A DNA stretch of 64,000 nt from Micromonospora sp. WMMD882. GTDB lineage: Bacteria > Actinomycetota > Actinomycetes > Mycobacteriales > Micromonosporaceae. Position 1 is the first letter of the stretch; every line of letters begins with the position of its first letter. Positions 51,505 through 59,136 of this stretch are shown here, piece by piece. Position numbers and translations under genes: made by a program. Below the pieces are notes generated by a model, which made no database searches, was not told the DNA's origin, and saw only the letters and a program-made list of their open reading frames with translations. The stretch spans positions 2,480,001 to 2,544,000 of the forward strand of contig NZ_CP114903.1 of NCBI RefSeq assembly GCF_027497255.1. Direction: 5' to 3'.

Positions 51505-52905
51505 TCAGGCGGCGGCGCAGCTCAGCGTCGGAGCGGGATTGCTGCTCTGCGCCGAGCCGATGAAGCCGAACGTCGTGCTGACGCCGGCGCCGAGGCTGCC
51601 GTTGTAGCTGACGTTCTTCGCGGTCACCGACGAGCCGCTGCCGGTGACCGTGGCGTTCCAGAACTGGGTGACCCGCTGGCCGTTGGCGTAGGTCCAGGTC
51701 ACCGTCCAGCCGTTGATCGCGGACGGGCCGGCGGTCACCTTCACCTCGGCCTGGAAGCCGCCCTGCCAGGAGCCGATCAGGGCGTACGTGGCCGCGCAGC
51801 TCCGGCCGGCCGGCGGCGGCGTGGTCGGGGCCGGGGTGGTCGGCGCCGGGGTGGTCGGCGCGGGCGTGGTGGGCGCCGGGGTGGTCGGCGCGGGCGTGGT
51901 CGGGTTGGGCGTGGCGTTGCCGTAGACGGACGCCTCCCGGGCGGTCTGCTTGATGCCGTTGGCGCCGTCGAAGAGGCGCTGACCCCAACTGCTCAGGTTG
52001 TTCGGGTCGAAGTTGACCGCCAGGTCGAGGTACTCGACGCCGCCGCCGTTGCCGCTCCACGACCAGCCCAGCCAGCCGATGCCGTTGGCCTGGGAGTAGG
52101 AGAGGATGGCGTCCTCGTCGGGGTTGCCGTCGGAGTGGTCGTGCCCGAACTCGCCCACCACGATCGGCAGCTTGGCGCTGCGGAACCGGCCCAGGTAGTC
52201 GCTGACCTCCGCGGCGGTGTCGAACACCCCGTACATGTGGATGGAGAACACGGTGTTCCGCGCCGGGTCGGCGGCGAAGACCGACGCCGCGTTGTCCCGC
52301 ATGGTGAAGGACCAGTCCTGGCCCCAGTTCGGGGCGTCCACCATGATGGTGTGCTCGAAGCCTGCGGTCCGCAGCCGCTTGATCGCGTTCGAGGTGTCGG
52401 TGGCCCAGGTGCCGTAGCCCTGGTTGCCGTACGGCTCGTTGCCGATGTTGAGGATGACGTACTTCTCCTGGCCGGCCAGGGCCGACTTGACGCTGATCCA
52501 GTAGTCGACCGCCTGGGCCAGGGTCGCCGCGCCGGCCTGCTCGCCGTACCCGGTGGTGTCGTGCACCTCCAGCACACAGATCAACCGGTTTTGCTTGCAC
52601 AGCGAGACGACGTTGGTGACGTCCGCGGTGTCGTTCTTCGTCCAGCGCTGGCCGCTGGCGAGCACCACCCGGACGCTGTTCGCGCCGAGCCGCTTGACGT
52701 CGGCGAAGGAGCTGGTCTGCTGGGGGTACCAGGTGTGCGCGTGGTTGACGCCGCGCATGATGAACTCGTTGCCGTTGGCGTCGAGGAGCTTGCCGTCGGC
52801 GACGGTGAAACCGGCCGCCGCGTGTGCCGGTGACATGCCGAACGCCACCAGGCCGACGACGAACGCCAGCAACGCGGAGGCGACGACGGAGAGTCGTGTC
52901 TTCAT
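51505..52905 (-). CDS. Secreted GH5 endo-beta-mannanase with CBM2
   Basis: A 466-residue exported enzyme. After a signal peptide (1-30) comes a GH5 barrel of the subfamily containing Streptomyces mannanases (MRGVNHAHTWYPQQT). The acid/base Glu157 is in LNIGNEPYG and the nucleophile Glu252 in VVGEFGH. A linker of PTTPA repeats (about 333-365) leads to a CBM2 cellulose-binding domain (SCAATYALIGSWQGGFQAEV). It should cut beta-mannan in plant walls while held on cellulose. Mannanase is favoured over cellulase by the N-terminal motif. A LacI-like palindrome lies upstream. Confidence 0.9.
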   Translation of the reverse strand: MKTRLSVVASALLAFVVGLVAFGMSPAHAAAGFTVADGKLLDANGNEFIMRGVNHAHTWYPQQTSSFADVKRLGANSVRVVLASGQRWTKNDTADVTNVVSLCKQNRLICVLEVHDTTGYGEQAGAATLAQAVDYWISVKSALAGQEKYVILNIGNEPYGNQGYGTWATDTSNAIKRLRTAGFEHTIMVDAPNWGQDWSFTMRDNAASVFAADPARNTVFSIHMYGVFDTAAEVSDYLGRFRSAKLPIVVGEFGHDHSDGNPDEDAILSYSQANGIGWLGWSWSGNGGGVEYLDLAVNFDPNNLSSWGQRLFDGANGIKQTAREASVYGNATPNPTTPAPTTPAPTTPAPTTPAPTTPAPTTPPPAGRSCAATYALIGSWQGGFQAEVKVTAGPSAINGWTVTWTYANGQRVTQFWNATVTGSGSSVTAKNVSYNGSLGAGVSTTFGFIGSAQSSNPAPTLSCAAA

Positions 52906-53041
52906 GGCCTTCCTCAGGGAACGACCCCCGGCCCAAGGGGGTGCGGGATGTGACAGTCAGCGGCTGCAGCCCGACAGCCGGCCGCCCGGCGACCCGGCGA
53001 CGTGGGCATCAGCGTAGGCCGATGCGACAGCCAGGGGCAAC

Positions 53042-53055
53042 CTGAACCGGTTAAG
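53042..53055. promoter_or_regulatory. Possible LacI-type operator of the mannanase gene
   Basis: CTGAACCGGTTAAG is a 14-base near-palindrome with central CG and one mismatch, about 140 bases upstream of the mannanase start in the divergent spacer shared with the F420 oxidoreductase. The form matches LacI-family sites, but distance and lack of a local repressor leave the assignment tentative. Confidence 0.4.
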
Positions 53056-53140
53056 AGATTCGGTCACCGACGGGCAGGCAGGGATTGACCGACCGCCGGC
53101 GGGGTACCCGGAGAGGATCGACGGCGAGAGGAGACGGGTC

Positions 53141-54103
53141 ATGGTCAAGGTCGGCTACACCCTGATGTGCGAGCAGGCCGGTCCGAAGGAACTGGTCGAC
53201 TACGCGGTACGGGCGGAGGCGGCCGGCTTTGACCAGCTCGTCGTCTCCGACCACTACTACCCGTGGCTGGAGTCGCAGGGCCACTCGCCGTACGCGTGGT
53301 CGGTGCTCGGCGCGGTCGCGCACGCCACCTCCCGCGCGGAGCTGATGTCCTTCGTGACCTGCCCGATCCGCCGCTACCACCCGGCGGTGGTGGCGCAGAA
53401 GGCCAGCACCGTCGGCGTGCTCTCGGACGGGCGGTTCACCCTCGGGGTGGGCGCCGGGGAGAACCTCAACGAGCACGTGGTCGGCGGTTGGCCGCACGTG
53501 CAGCAGCGGCACGAGATGTTCGAGGAGGCGTTGCAGATCATCCGGCCGCTGCTCAACGGGGAGACGCTGACCTTCTCCGGCAACCACTACGACGTGCCCG
53601 ACGCGTACGTGTGGGACCGCCCGTCGCGTCCGGTGCCGATGGCCGTCGCCGCCTCCGGCCGGCAGTCGGCCACCCTGGCCGCCGAGTACGGCAACGGCGT
53701 CATCTCCACCGAGCCGGACCGCCACCTGATCGAGATGTACGACGACGCGGGCGGCGCGGGCCAGCCCCGGTACGGCCAGGTGGCGATCTGCTACGGGCCG
53801 GACGAGTCGGAATGCCGCAAGATCGTGCACGACCAGTTCCGCTGGTTCGGGCTCGGCTGGAAGGTCAACGCCGAGCTGCCCGGCCCGGACTCCTTCGAGG
53901 CGGCCACCGAGTACGTCCGGGAGGAGGACGTCGCCGAGGGCATCTCCTGCGGCCCGGACGTCGACAGGCACGTGGCCGCGTTCAAGAAGTTCGTCGACGC
54001 CGGCTTCAGTCACGTCGCCCTCGTCCAGGTCGGCGGGGACACCCAGCCGATGTTCCTGGACTGGGCCCGCGAGGAGCTGCTCCCCCGGCTACGCGAGCTG
54101 TGA
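53141..54103 (+). CDS. F420-dependent LLM-class oxidoreductase (TIGR03557-like)
   Basis: A 320-residue luciferase-like TIM barrel. VKVGYTLMCEQAGPKELVDY, FDQLVVSDHYYPWLESQGH, the FTLGVGAGENLNEHVVG stretch and VAASGRQSATLAAEYGNG match the F420-dependent glucose-6-phosphate dehydrogenase-like subfamily. Such enzymes move hydride between F420 and a substrate that is mostly unknown. ATG 53141 follows GAGAGGAG. The stop overlaps the next start by four bases (GTGA), so it is coupled to an alpha/beta hydrolase. Confidence 0.9.
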   Translation: MVKVGYTLMCEQAGPKELVDYAVRAEAAGFDQLVVSDHYYPWLESQGHSPYAWSVLGAVAHATSRAELMSFVTCPIRRYHPAVVAQKASTVGVLSDGRFTLGVGAGENLNEHVVGGWPHVQQRHEMFEEALQIIRPLLNGETLTFSGNHYDVPDAYVWDRPSRPVPMAVAASGRQSATLAAEYGNGVISTEPDRHLIEMYDDAGGAGQPRYGQVAICYGPDESECRKIVHDQFRWFGLGWKVNAELPGPDSFEAATEYVREEDVAEGISCGPDVDRHVAAFKKFVDAGFSHVALVQVGGDTQPMFLDWAREELLPRLREL

Positions 54104-54975
54104 GCCGGCCCGCCCCGGCACCGCCCGCGCCCCGGTCGGCTCGGACGGAGGTGACCCGGGACGGCTTCGGCCCCGCCCGGTTGCGGCTCGCGCTCGCCGC
54201 GCCCCGCCCGGCCGCCGGTCTGGTGAGCCAGTGGCGGGTGGTCGACGGCATCCGTACCCACTGCCGCCGTACCACCGAGCCGGCCGGCGGCCGCCTGCCC
54301 GTGGTGCTTGTGCACGGGCTGGCCGTCTCGCACCGGTACCTCACCCCGCTGGCGGTGGCGCTTGCCGCCACCCACCCGGTGTTCGTGCCGGACCTGCCGG
54401 GCTTCGGGTTGAGCAGCCCGCCCGCCGCCGCCTACGACGCGACGCGGCACGCCGCCCACCTGGCCGCCTGGCTGGACGCGTACCGCCTGGAGTCGGTCTG
54501 CCTGGTCGGGCACTCGTTCGGCGCGGAGGTGGCGGCGGCGCTGGCCGTCCGGCGACCCGAGACGGTCGCCGCGCTGGCGCTGGCCGGCCCGACCAGCGAC
54601 CCGGCGGCCCGCTCCCGGCGGGGGCAGTTCGGCCGGTTCCTGGTGGACACCCTCCGGGAGGCGAAACTCCAGGCCCCGGTCCTGCTCCGGGACATCCTCG
54701 ACGCCGGGCCGCGTCGGGTGCACGCCACCCTGTCGCACTCTGTACGCAATCCGGTCGAGACCGACCTGGTCCGGATCAGCGCCCCCACCCTGGTGGTGAC
54801 CGGCAGCCGGGACCCGATCGCCCCGCCTGCCTGGCGGGACACCGTCGGCCGGCTTGTCCCGACGGCACGTGTGGTGGCCGTGCCGGGGGCCGCGCACAAC
54901 GTCGCGACCACCGCGCCGGCCCAGGTCGCCGACGCGGTAAGCGCCTTCCTCGATCACTGTCCCAGGAACGGGTGA
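54100..54975 (+). CDS. Alpha/beta hydrolase
   Basis: A 291-residue alpha/beta-fold hydrolase. The oxyanion strand is VVLVHGLAVSHRYLTPLA, the nucleophile elbow VGHSFGAEVA holds the catalytic Ser, the acid is Asp in VVTGSRDPIAP, and the His is in VPGAAHNVAT. GTG 54100 overlaps the oxidoreductase stop, giving a 30-residue Pro/Ala/Arg-rich N-terminus; GTG near 54150 is an alternative. Coupling suggests it works in the same pathway as the F420 enzyme. Confidence 0.86.
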   Translation: MSRPAPAPPAPRSARTEVTRDGFGPARLRLALAAPRPAAGLVSQWRVVDGIRTHCRRTTEPAGGRLPVVLVHGLAVSHRYLTPLAVALAATHPVFVPDLPGFGLSSPPAAAYDATRHAAHLAAWLDAYRLESVCLVGHSFGAEVAAALAVRRPETVAALALAGPTSDPAARSRRGQFGRFLVDTLREAKLQAPVLLRDILDAGPRRVHATLSHSVRNPVETDLVRISAPTLVVTGSRDPIAPPAWRDTVGRLVPTARVVAVPGAAHNVATTAPAQVADAVSAFLDHCPRNG

Positions 54976-54981
54976 ACAGCC

Positions 54982-55101
54982 ATGCGTATCGGCAACACGG
55001 AGATCCGGCCGCTCGGTGGTGGCCTCGGCTGCCTCCTGATGATCCTCTTCTCGGTGGTCGCCTCCATCGTGCTGACCGTCCTGGTCAACGTGGTGCTCTG
55101 A
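54982..55101 (+). CDS. 39-residue single-helix membrane protein
   Basis: ATG 54982 begins a 39-codon gene six bases after the hydrolase stop. The product has a polar start, MRIGNTEIRPLGGGLG, followed by one hydrophobic helix (CLLMILFSVVASIVLTVLVN). GC-biased third positions and operon position support reality, although the ribosome-binding site is weak. Function is unknown. Confidence 0.55.
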   Translation: MRIGNTEIRPLGGGLGCLLMILFSVVASIVLTVLVNVVL

Positions 55102-55111
55102 GGGTGACCCG

Positions 55112-55261
55112 GGATCACCCCCGCGTACGCGGGGAAGAGGCCCTCGGGGTCGGTGCAGAGGAGGGCGCCGGGGGATCACCCCCGCGTGCGCGGGGAAGAG
55201 TCCAGCGTCGCCGCCCACTGCCGGAGGATCCGCGGATCACCCCCGCGTGCGCGGGGAAGAG
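55112..55261 (-). CRISPR. Type I-E mini CRISPR array: three repeats, two spacers
   Basis: Three 28-base repeats at 55112-55139, 55173-55200 and 55234-55261 are separated by two 33-base spacers. On the plus strand each repeat starts GGATCACCCCCGCGT and ends GCGGGGAAGAG. The first has one A-for-G change, as expected for the trailer end. In the reverse orientation the repeat (CTCTTCCCCGCGCACGCGGG) matches the usual type I-E form, so transcription should be leftward from an AT-rich leader at about 55262-55320. No cas gene is in the window. Confidence 0.88.
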
Positions 55262-55324
55262 ACTTCTTGACCTGGGGCGCTAAAGATCAACTGCCGCGTT
55301 TTCCTTCACTTTGATTCGCTTGCT

Positions 55325-55366
55325 GTCCACGATGTGGACGGTGTCATCACACCGGACAGTGTCCGG
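55325..55366. repeat. Three consecutive short inverted repeats
   Basis: GTCCAC-GAT-GTGGAC (55325-55339), CGGTGT-CATC-ACACCG (55339-55354) and CCGGACA-G-TGTCCGG (55352-55366) follow one another and share bases at their edges. Only one of two overlapping hairpins could form at a time, which would suit a regulatory RNA or a protein-bound cluster next to the CRISPR leader. Confidence 0.6.
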
Positions 55367-55788
55367 GATCCCTCCGCCCGAAGGCAACCGCCGAAGCGAG
55401 CGAGGCCCACTCCACCAGCGGCGCCCGAGACCCGCCCCCGCAAGTACGCGAGTTCTCTTTCAACCAAGCGAGGGCCGAGCGCGGGATGGCTCCCCACCTT
55501 GCAGCGACGGAACGCACAGAGCGCTACCCGGGCTGACGAGGACCACCAGTCCGCATCAATGAAACTAAATCCTTCCGATCGGCACGACCACCCCGGATCA
55601 AGGAAATCGCATCCATGCCATCCCTCAAACGCAGACGCACACGCTATTTGCACGCGTGGGAATTGCGCATCTATAGCGGTTGTCGGAGGCAGCCGGTAAG
55701 GTCCATCGAGTTGGCGCGAACGCATGAGTCGCCAGCGGCCGAAATCGTTCCTGACTCGACAGAGCGACGTTCCACCGCTGGCGTCCTG

Positions 55789-55807
55789 ATGTAACAAAAC
55801 GCTACAT
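55789..55807. promoter_or_regulatory. Possible operator before the XRE regulator
   Basis: ATGTAACAAAACGCTACAT has five-base inverted arms (ATGTA/TACAT) around an AT-rich centre and ends 15 bases before the XRE start codon, a good position for autoregulation. Confidence 0.4.
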
Positions 55808-55822
55808 GGAGAGGAGTGGCGA

Positions 55823-56704
55823 ATGGCCGACGATATGGGATCGACCGTCCCGAGACGACAGCTCGGGCGGGCCCTGCGGGAACTGCGCTCCGAGGCCCAG
55901 ATGACCTTGGACGGCGCGGCGGACGCGCTGCACTGCAGCCGACAGAAGGTGTGGCGCATCGAGAGCGGCCTCGGCCCCATCCGCCCCCTCGACGTCCGCG
56001 CTCTCTGCGATCTCTACAGCGCCACCCCCGAACTCACCCAGGCCCTCATCGCCCTCGCCCAGGAAACCAAAGCCAAAGGCTGGTGGCACTCCTACCTCGA
56101 CGCCATCCCCGAATGGTTCGAGCTCTATCTCGATCTGGAGTCGAGCACGTCCCGCCTACGCGAGTACGACGACACCCTGATCCCTGGACTGCTCCAGACC
56201 CGAGGCTATGCCCGTGGCGTGTATCAACATCGACTCCGCATCTCAGAGGAGGAACGGGAGCGACTGGTCGAAGCTCGGCTCCAACGTCAGACACTCCTCC
56301 AACGCCGCCTACCACCCGCGCCGCGCTTCGAGGTGGTTGTTTCCGAGTCGGCGCTCCTTCGAGTCGTGGGCGACCCAGCCACCATGGCCGAGCAGCTACG
56401 ACACCTCATCGGCATGAGCACGCTCCCCCACATCGTGATCCGGGTGCTCCCGTTCAGCACGGGCCTGCACTTCGGCGCGGTGGCTGGCCCCTTCGTCGTA
56501 CTGGACTTCCCGGTCGGCAAGCGCATCGATCCCGCGCCCTCGATCATCTACAAGGAGTCGCTGACCGGGGCGCTCTACCTTGACCGCAAGGAAGAACTCG
56601 CGATCTACGAAGAAGTGTGGGCAAGCCTCACGTCGCTGGCCCTTGATGAGCAACAATCAAGGAGGCTGATTGACAAGATCACGACGGAGGTCCACCGTGG
56701 CTGA
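55823..56704 (+). CDS. XRE-family regulator with DUF5753
   Basis: A 293-residue protein. Residues 13-66 form a lambda-repressor-like helix-turn-helix (TLDGAADALHCSRQKVWRIE). Residues 105-285 are the DUF5753 domain of the many actinomycete paralogues (LIPGLLQTRGYARGVY, RFEVVVSESALLRVVG, VIRVLPFSTGLHFGAVAGPF). Such genes are nearly always followed by a DUF397 gene, as here, with an eight-base overlap. Several pairs influence development and antibiotic production. ATG 55823 follows GGAGAGGAG. Confidence 0.93.
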   Translation: MADDMGSTVPRRQLGRALRELRSEAQMTLDGAADALHCSRQKVWRIESGLGPIRPLDVRALCDLYSATPELTQALIALAQETKAKGWWHSYLDAIPEWFELYLDLESSTSRLREYDDTLIPGLLQTRGYARGVYQHRLRISEEERERLVEARLQRQTLLQRRLPPAPRFEVVVSESALLRVVGDPATMAEQLRHLIGMSTLPHIVIRVLPFSTGLHFGAVAGPFVVLDFPVGKRIDPAPSIIYKESLTGALYLDRKEELAIYEEVWASLTSLALDEQQSRRLIDKITTEVHRG

Positions 56705-56894
56705 CCTGACCGGCGCTCAGTGGCGCAAGAGCACCCGCAGCGGTGACAACGGCGGCAACTGCGTCGAGGTAGCCGACAACCTGCCCGGCATCGTCGCCGT
56801 ACGCGACAGCAAGGACCCGACCGGTCCCGCCCTCACCTTCTCCCGCGACGCCTGGGCCGCCTTCACTGCCGTGACCGCCAGGCGCCACCGTTGA
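56697..56894 (+). CDS. DUF397 protein
   Basis: A 65-residue DUF397 protein: LTGAQWRKSTRSGDNGGNCV then EVADNLPGIVAVRDSKDPTG and FSRDAWAAFTA. GTG 56697 overlaps the XRE stop by eight bases. DUF397 proteins act with the upstream XRE/DUF5753 regulator, probably as a small partner or antagonist. Confidence 0.92.
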   Translation: MADLTGAQWRKSTRSGDNGGNCVEVADNLPGIVAVRDSKDPTGPALTFSRDAWAAFTAVTARRHR

Positions 56895-56955
56895 GCCAAC
56901 GGGTCGACACGGGAGAGACCGCGACGTAGCTGACTGGTCACCCGACAGCCCGAGG

Positions 56956-56988
56956 GGCGGGCGGGCCGCCCACGCCGACCCGCCCGCC
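56956..56988. terminator. Hairpin between converging genes
   Basis: GGCGGGCGGG (56956-56965) pairs with CCCGCCCGCC (56979-56988) around a 13-base loop, between the ends of the DUF397 gene and the protease gene. It could terminate both. Confidence 0.5.
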
Positions 56989-57005
56989 GTCCCGCCGGGA
57001 TCCGC

Positions 57006-58235
57006 TCAGGCCAGGTCGTACGCCAGGCCGGGCCAGAACCTCGGCAGGGCGCTGAACCACGCCTTGCCCGGTCGCACGTTGCACCCCGACACGCTGCGGC
57101 TGTGCAGGCCGAACGCGTACCGCTTGCCCGACGAGGGAAGCCAGTAGACGCCGCCTCCGCTGTCCCCGGGACACGGGTCGTACCCCTCGTACCGGACCAG
57201 ACCCCGCTGCGACGCGTCACTGGTCTTGGTGATCACACCGCACGGGTTGCCGAACGTGGCGGGCGCCGCGTACCGGGCCGACACGCAGACCACGTCGCCG
57301 ACCCAGATGAACGACATCGTGTGCGCCCGGCCCTTGACCGGCACCCAGGTCGAGGCGGAGATGGCGATCCGGCCGAGGGTGTCCGCCGCGTACCCGGCGT
57401 TGGTGACCTGGATGGCCCCGGCGTCCACCGCGCCGGAGTTGAGCGCGTTCACCGGGTGCATCGGGCCGATCGGGGTGCCGGCGGTGGACCAGTTGGTCAC
57501 CGAGCCGCCGCCGCAGTGGCCGGAGGTCAGCGCCCACCGCGTGCCGGTGCTGCTGCGCGCCGTGAAGCCCAGCGAGCAGCCGCCGCCGGAGCGCCGGATC
57601 ACCAGGCCGGAGCGCAGGTTGTCGTTGCAGTTGGCCCGGGACGTGCAGACGTCCTCCTCGACCTCGTCGACGCTAGCCGGCACGATGGTCGCCCAGCTCG
57701 GCACGGCGCCCTTCGGGAGGCTGGCCTCCTCCTGCGCGGTGAGGGCGACGGTGACCTTGTTGCTCTCCACCTCGACCCCGACCCGGCCCTTGGCCAGCAC
57801 GGCGAGCTGGTCGGCGCCGGCCCGGACCGTGTCGGCGAGCCGCTCCAACTCGTCGTAGCTGCGCTCGACCACCCGGGCCTGGACGGTGAGCCCGAGGGAG
57901 CGCCCGACCGTCGCGGCGCGGTCCGCGCTCGCCTGATCGGTCAGCGCCACGTGGGTGACGCCCGACAGCGGGTCGAAGTGCCCCCCGCCGTACGTCTGGG
58001 GCTCCTTGGCCAACTGCTCGTGCAGCTGCTTGCGGGCGTCCTGCTGGCTGGCGGCGAGCCTGGCGGCGCCGTCCGAGATGGTCGGGTAGACGGTCCGGTA
58101 GGCGAGGATCGCCGCCTGGATCTCGTCCTGGCCGCTGTCGGCGGCGACCGGGTCGGCCGCGTACGCCGGCGCGGACAGCGTCGACGCGATCAGCGCCAGC
58201 ACGACCGCCCCGGTCAACAGTCGAATACTCCTCAT
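57006..58235 (-). CDS. Secreted streptogrisin-like serine protease with pro-domain
   Basis: A 409-residue S1-family protease. Residues 1-27 are a signal peptide; 35-195 look like an alpha-lytic/streptogrisin pro-region (TYGGGHFDPLSGVTHVALTD); the protease domain follows. The triad is His240 in ALTSGHCGG, Asp271 in GAVDAGAIQV and Ser359 in CPGDSGGGV. Cysteine pairs around each element fit extracellular disulfides. The pro-domain should act as a folding chaperone removed by autolysis. ATG 58235 follows GGAGGAGCG. Confidence 0.9.
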   Translation of the reverse strand: MRSIRLLTGAVVLALIASTLSAPAYAADPVAADSGQDEIQAAILAYRTVYPTISDGAARLAASQQDARKQLHEQLAKEPQTYGGGHFDPLSGVTHVALTDQASADRAATVGRSLGLTVQARVVERSYDELERLADTVRAGADQLAVLAKGRVGVEVESNKVTVALTAQEEASLPKGAVPSWATIVPASVDEVEEDVCTSRANCNDNLRSGLVIRRSGGGCSLGFTARSSTGTRWALTSGHCGGGSVTNWSTAGTPIGPMHPVNALNSGAVDAGAIQVTNAGYAADTLGRIAISASTWVPVKGRAHTMSFIWVGDVVCVSARYAAPATFGNPCGVITKTSDASQRGLVRYEGYDPCPGDSGGGVYWLPSSGKRYAFGLHSRSVSGCNVRPGKAWFSALPRFWPGLAYDLA

Positions 58236-58319
58236 GCGCTCCTCCTCGGAGAGGGTTGACTACCGGTAGAGGAGTCGCAGGCGGCGCGCGAAATACATGT
58301 GGATCGACATCTGATCCGG

Positions 58320-59120
58320 TCAGGCCGGGTCGAGGTCGAGGTCGACGACGACCGGGTAGTGGTCGGAGGCGTGCTCGGTCTCGCCGCCGCGCGCCACCCG
58401 GCAGCCCCGGGCCAGCGCCGCCAGCGCGGGCGTGCCGAGCAGGTAGTCCAGCCGCATCCCGGAGAACTCCACCCCGCCGCCGCACGCGGTCGGGGCGGTC
58501 TCCGGCGGGCCGTCGCCGGCGCGGTCGAACAGGTCGACCAGCCCGGCCCGACGCAGCCGGGCCACCGCGCGGGTCTCCGGCGTCCGACCGTCGCGGCGCA
58601 GGTGCCGGGAGCGGTACGCGGCCGGCAGTCGGGCGATCCGGGCGGTATGGTCGACGCCCGGCTCCAGGGTGTTCAGGTCCCCGGCCAGCAGCGCCAGCTC
58701 CCCCGGGGCGCGGCGGACGGCGGCGGCCAGCCAGCCCGCCTCGACCCGCCGCCGCCACCCCCGGTACGGGTCCAGGTGGGCGCTGACGACGGTCAACGGC
58801 CCGGCGGCGGTGTCCACGGTGACCCGCTGCGCGGCGTGATGGAACGGGCGACGCACCGGGCCGGCGGCCCGCGCCCGCCACGGCGGCCGGACCAGCACCG
58901 CGACCGGCTGACCGAACCGGGACCGGACCAGGTACGCCCGCATCCCCACCGCCTCGGCGAACCGGTCGGCCGTCCCGTCCCGGTCGAAGCCGCGCAGCTC
59001 CTGCACGGCCAGCAGGTCGGGACGCTGCTCGGTGACCACCCGGACCACCCGGTCCAGGCGGTCGGGGCCGCCCCGGTCCCGGCCGCCGGTGCGGATGTTC
59101 CAGGTGATCACCCGCAGCAT
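58320..59120 (-). CDS. Endonuclease/exonuclease/phosphatase-family protein
   Basis: A 266-residue EEP-fold metal-dependent phosphoesterase. Motifs are VITWNIRTGG, LLAVQELRGFDRD with the metal Glu, VVSAHLDPYRGW, LLAGDLNTLEPG, MRLDYLLGTP and ASDHYPVVVDLDL, giving all catalytic residues. Substrate could be DNA, a phosphoinositide or another phospholipid. It starts 16 bases after the double PAP2 gene, so a role in lipid headgroup or phosphate turnover with that operon is plausible. Confidence 0.88.
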   Translation of the reverse strand: MLRVITWNIRTGGRDRGGPDRLDRVVRVVTEQRPDLLAVQELRGFDRDGTADRFAEAVGMRAYLVRSRFGQPVAVLVRPPWRARAAGPVRRPFHHAAQRVTVDTAAGPLTVVSAHLDPYRGWRRRVEAGWLAAAVRRAPGELALLAGDLNTLEPGVDHTARIARLPAAYRSRHLRRDGRTPETRAVARLRRAGLVDLFDRAGDGPPETAPTACGGGVEFSGMRLDYLLGTPALAALARGCRVARGGETEHASDHYPVVVDLDLDPA

Positions 59121-59136
59121 CGGCGGCCCCTCCGGC

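Larger units (their letters stand above)
55262..55822. other. Gene-free region between CRISPR array and XRE gene
   Basis: These 561 bases have lower GC than the window and no frame with convincing coding bias. The left part (55262-55320) is the probable CRISPR leader. Three short inverted repeats follow at 55325-55366. The right end holds a possible operator at 55789-55807 and the XRE ribosome-binding site. The rest may be decayed sequence; I see no transposase remnant. Confidence 0.45.

Noticed and set aside
55306..55980. A 224-codon minus-strand frame beside the CRISPR array, considered as a cas or accessory gene
   Set aside because: It overlaps the XRE gene antisense, has no Cas-like motif and the wrong codon pattern.
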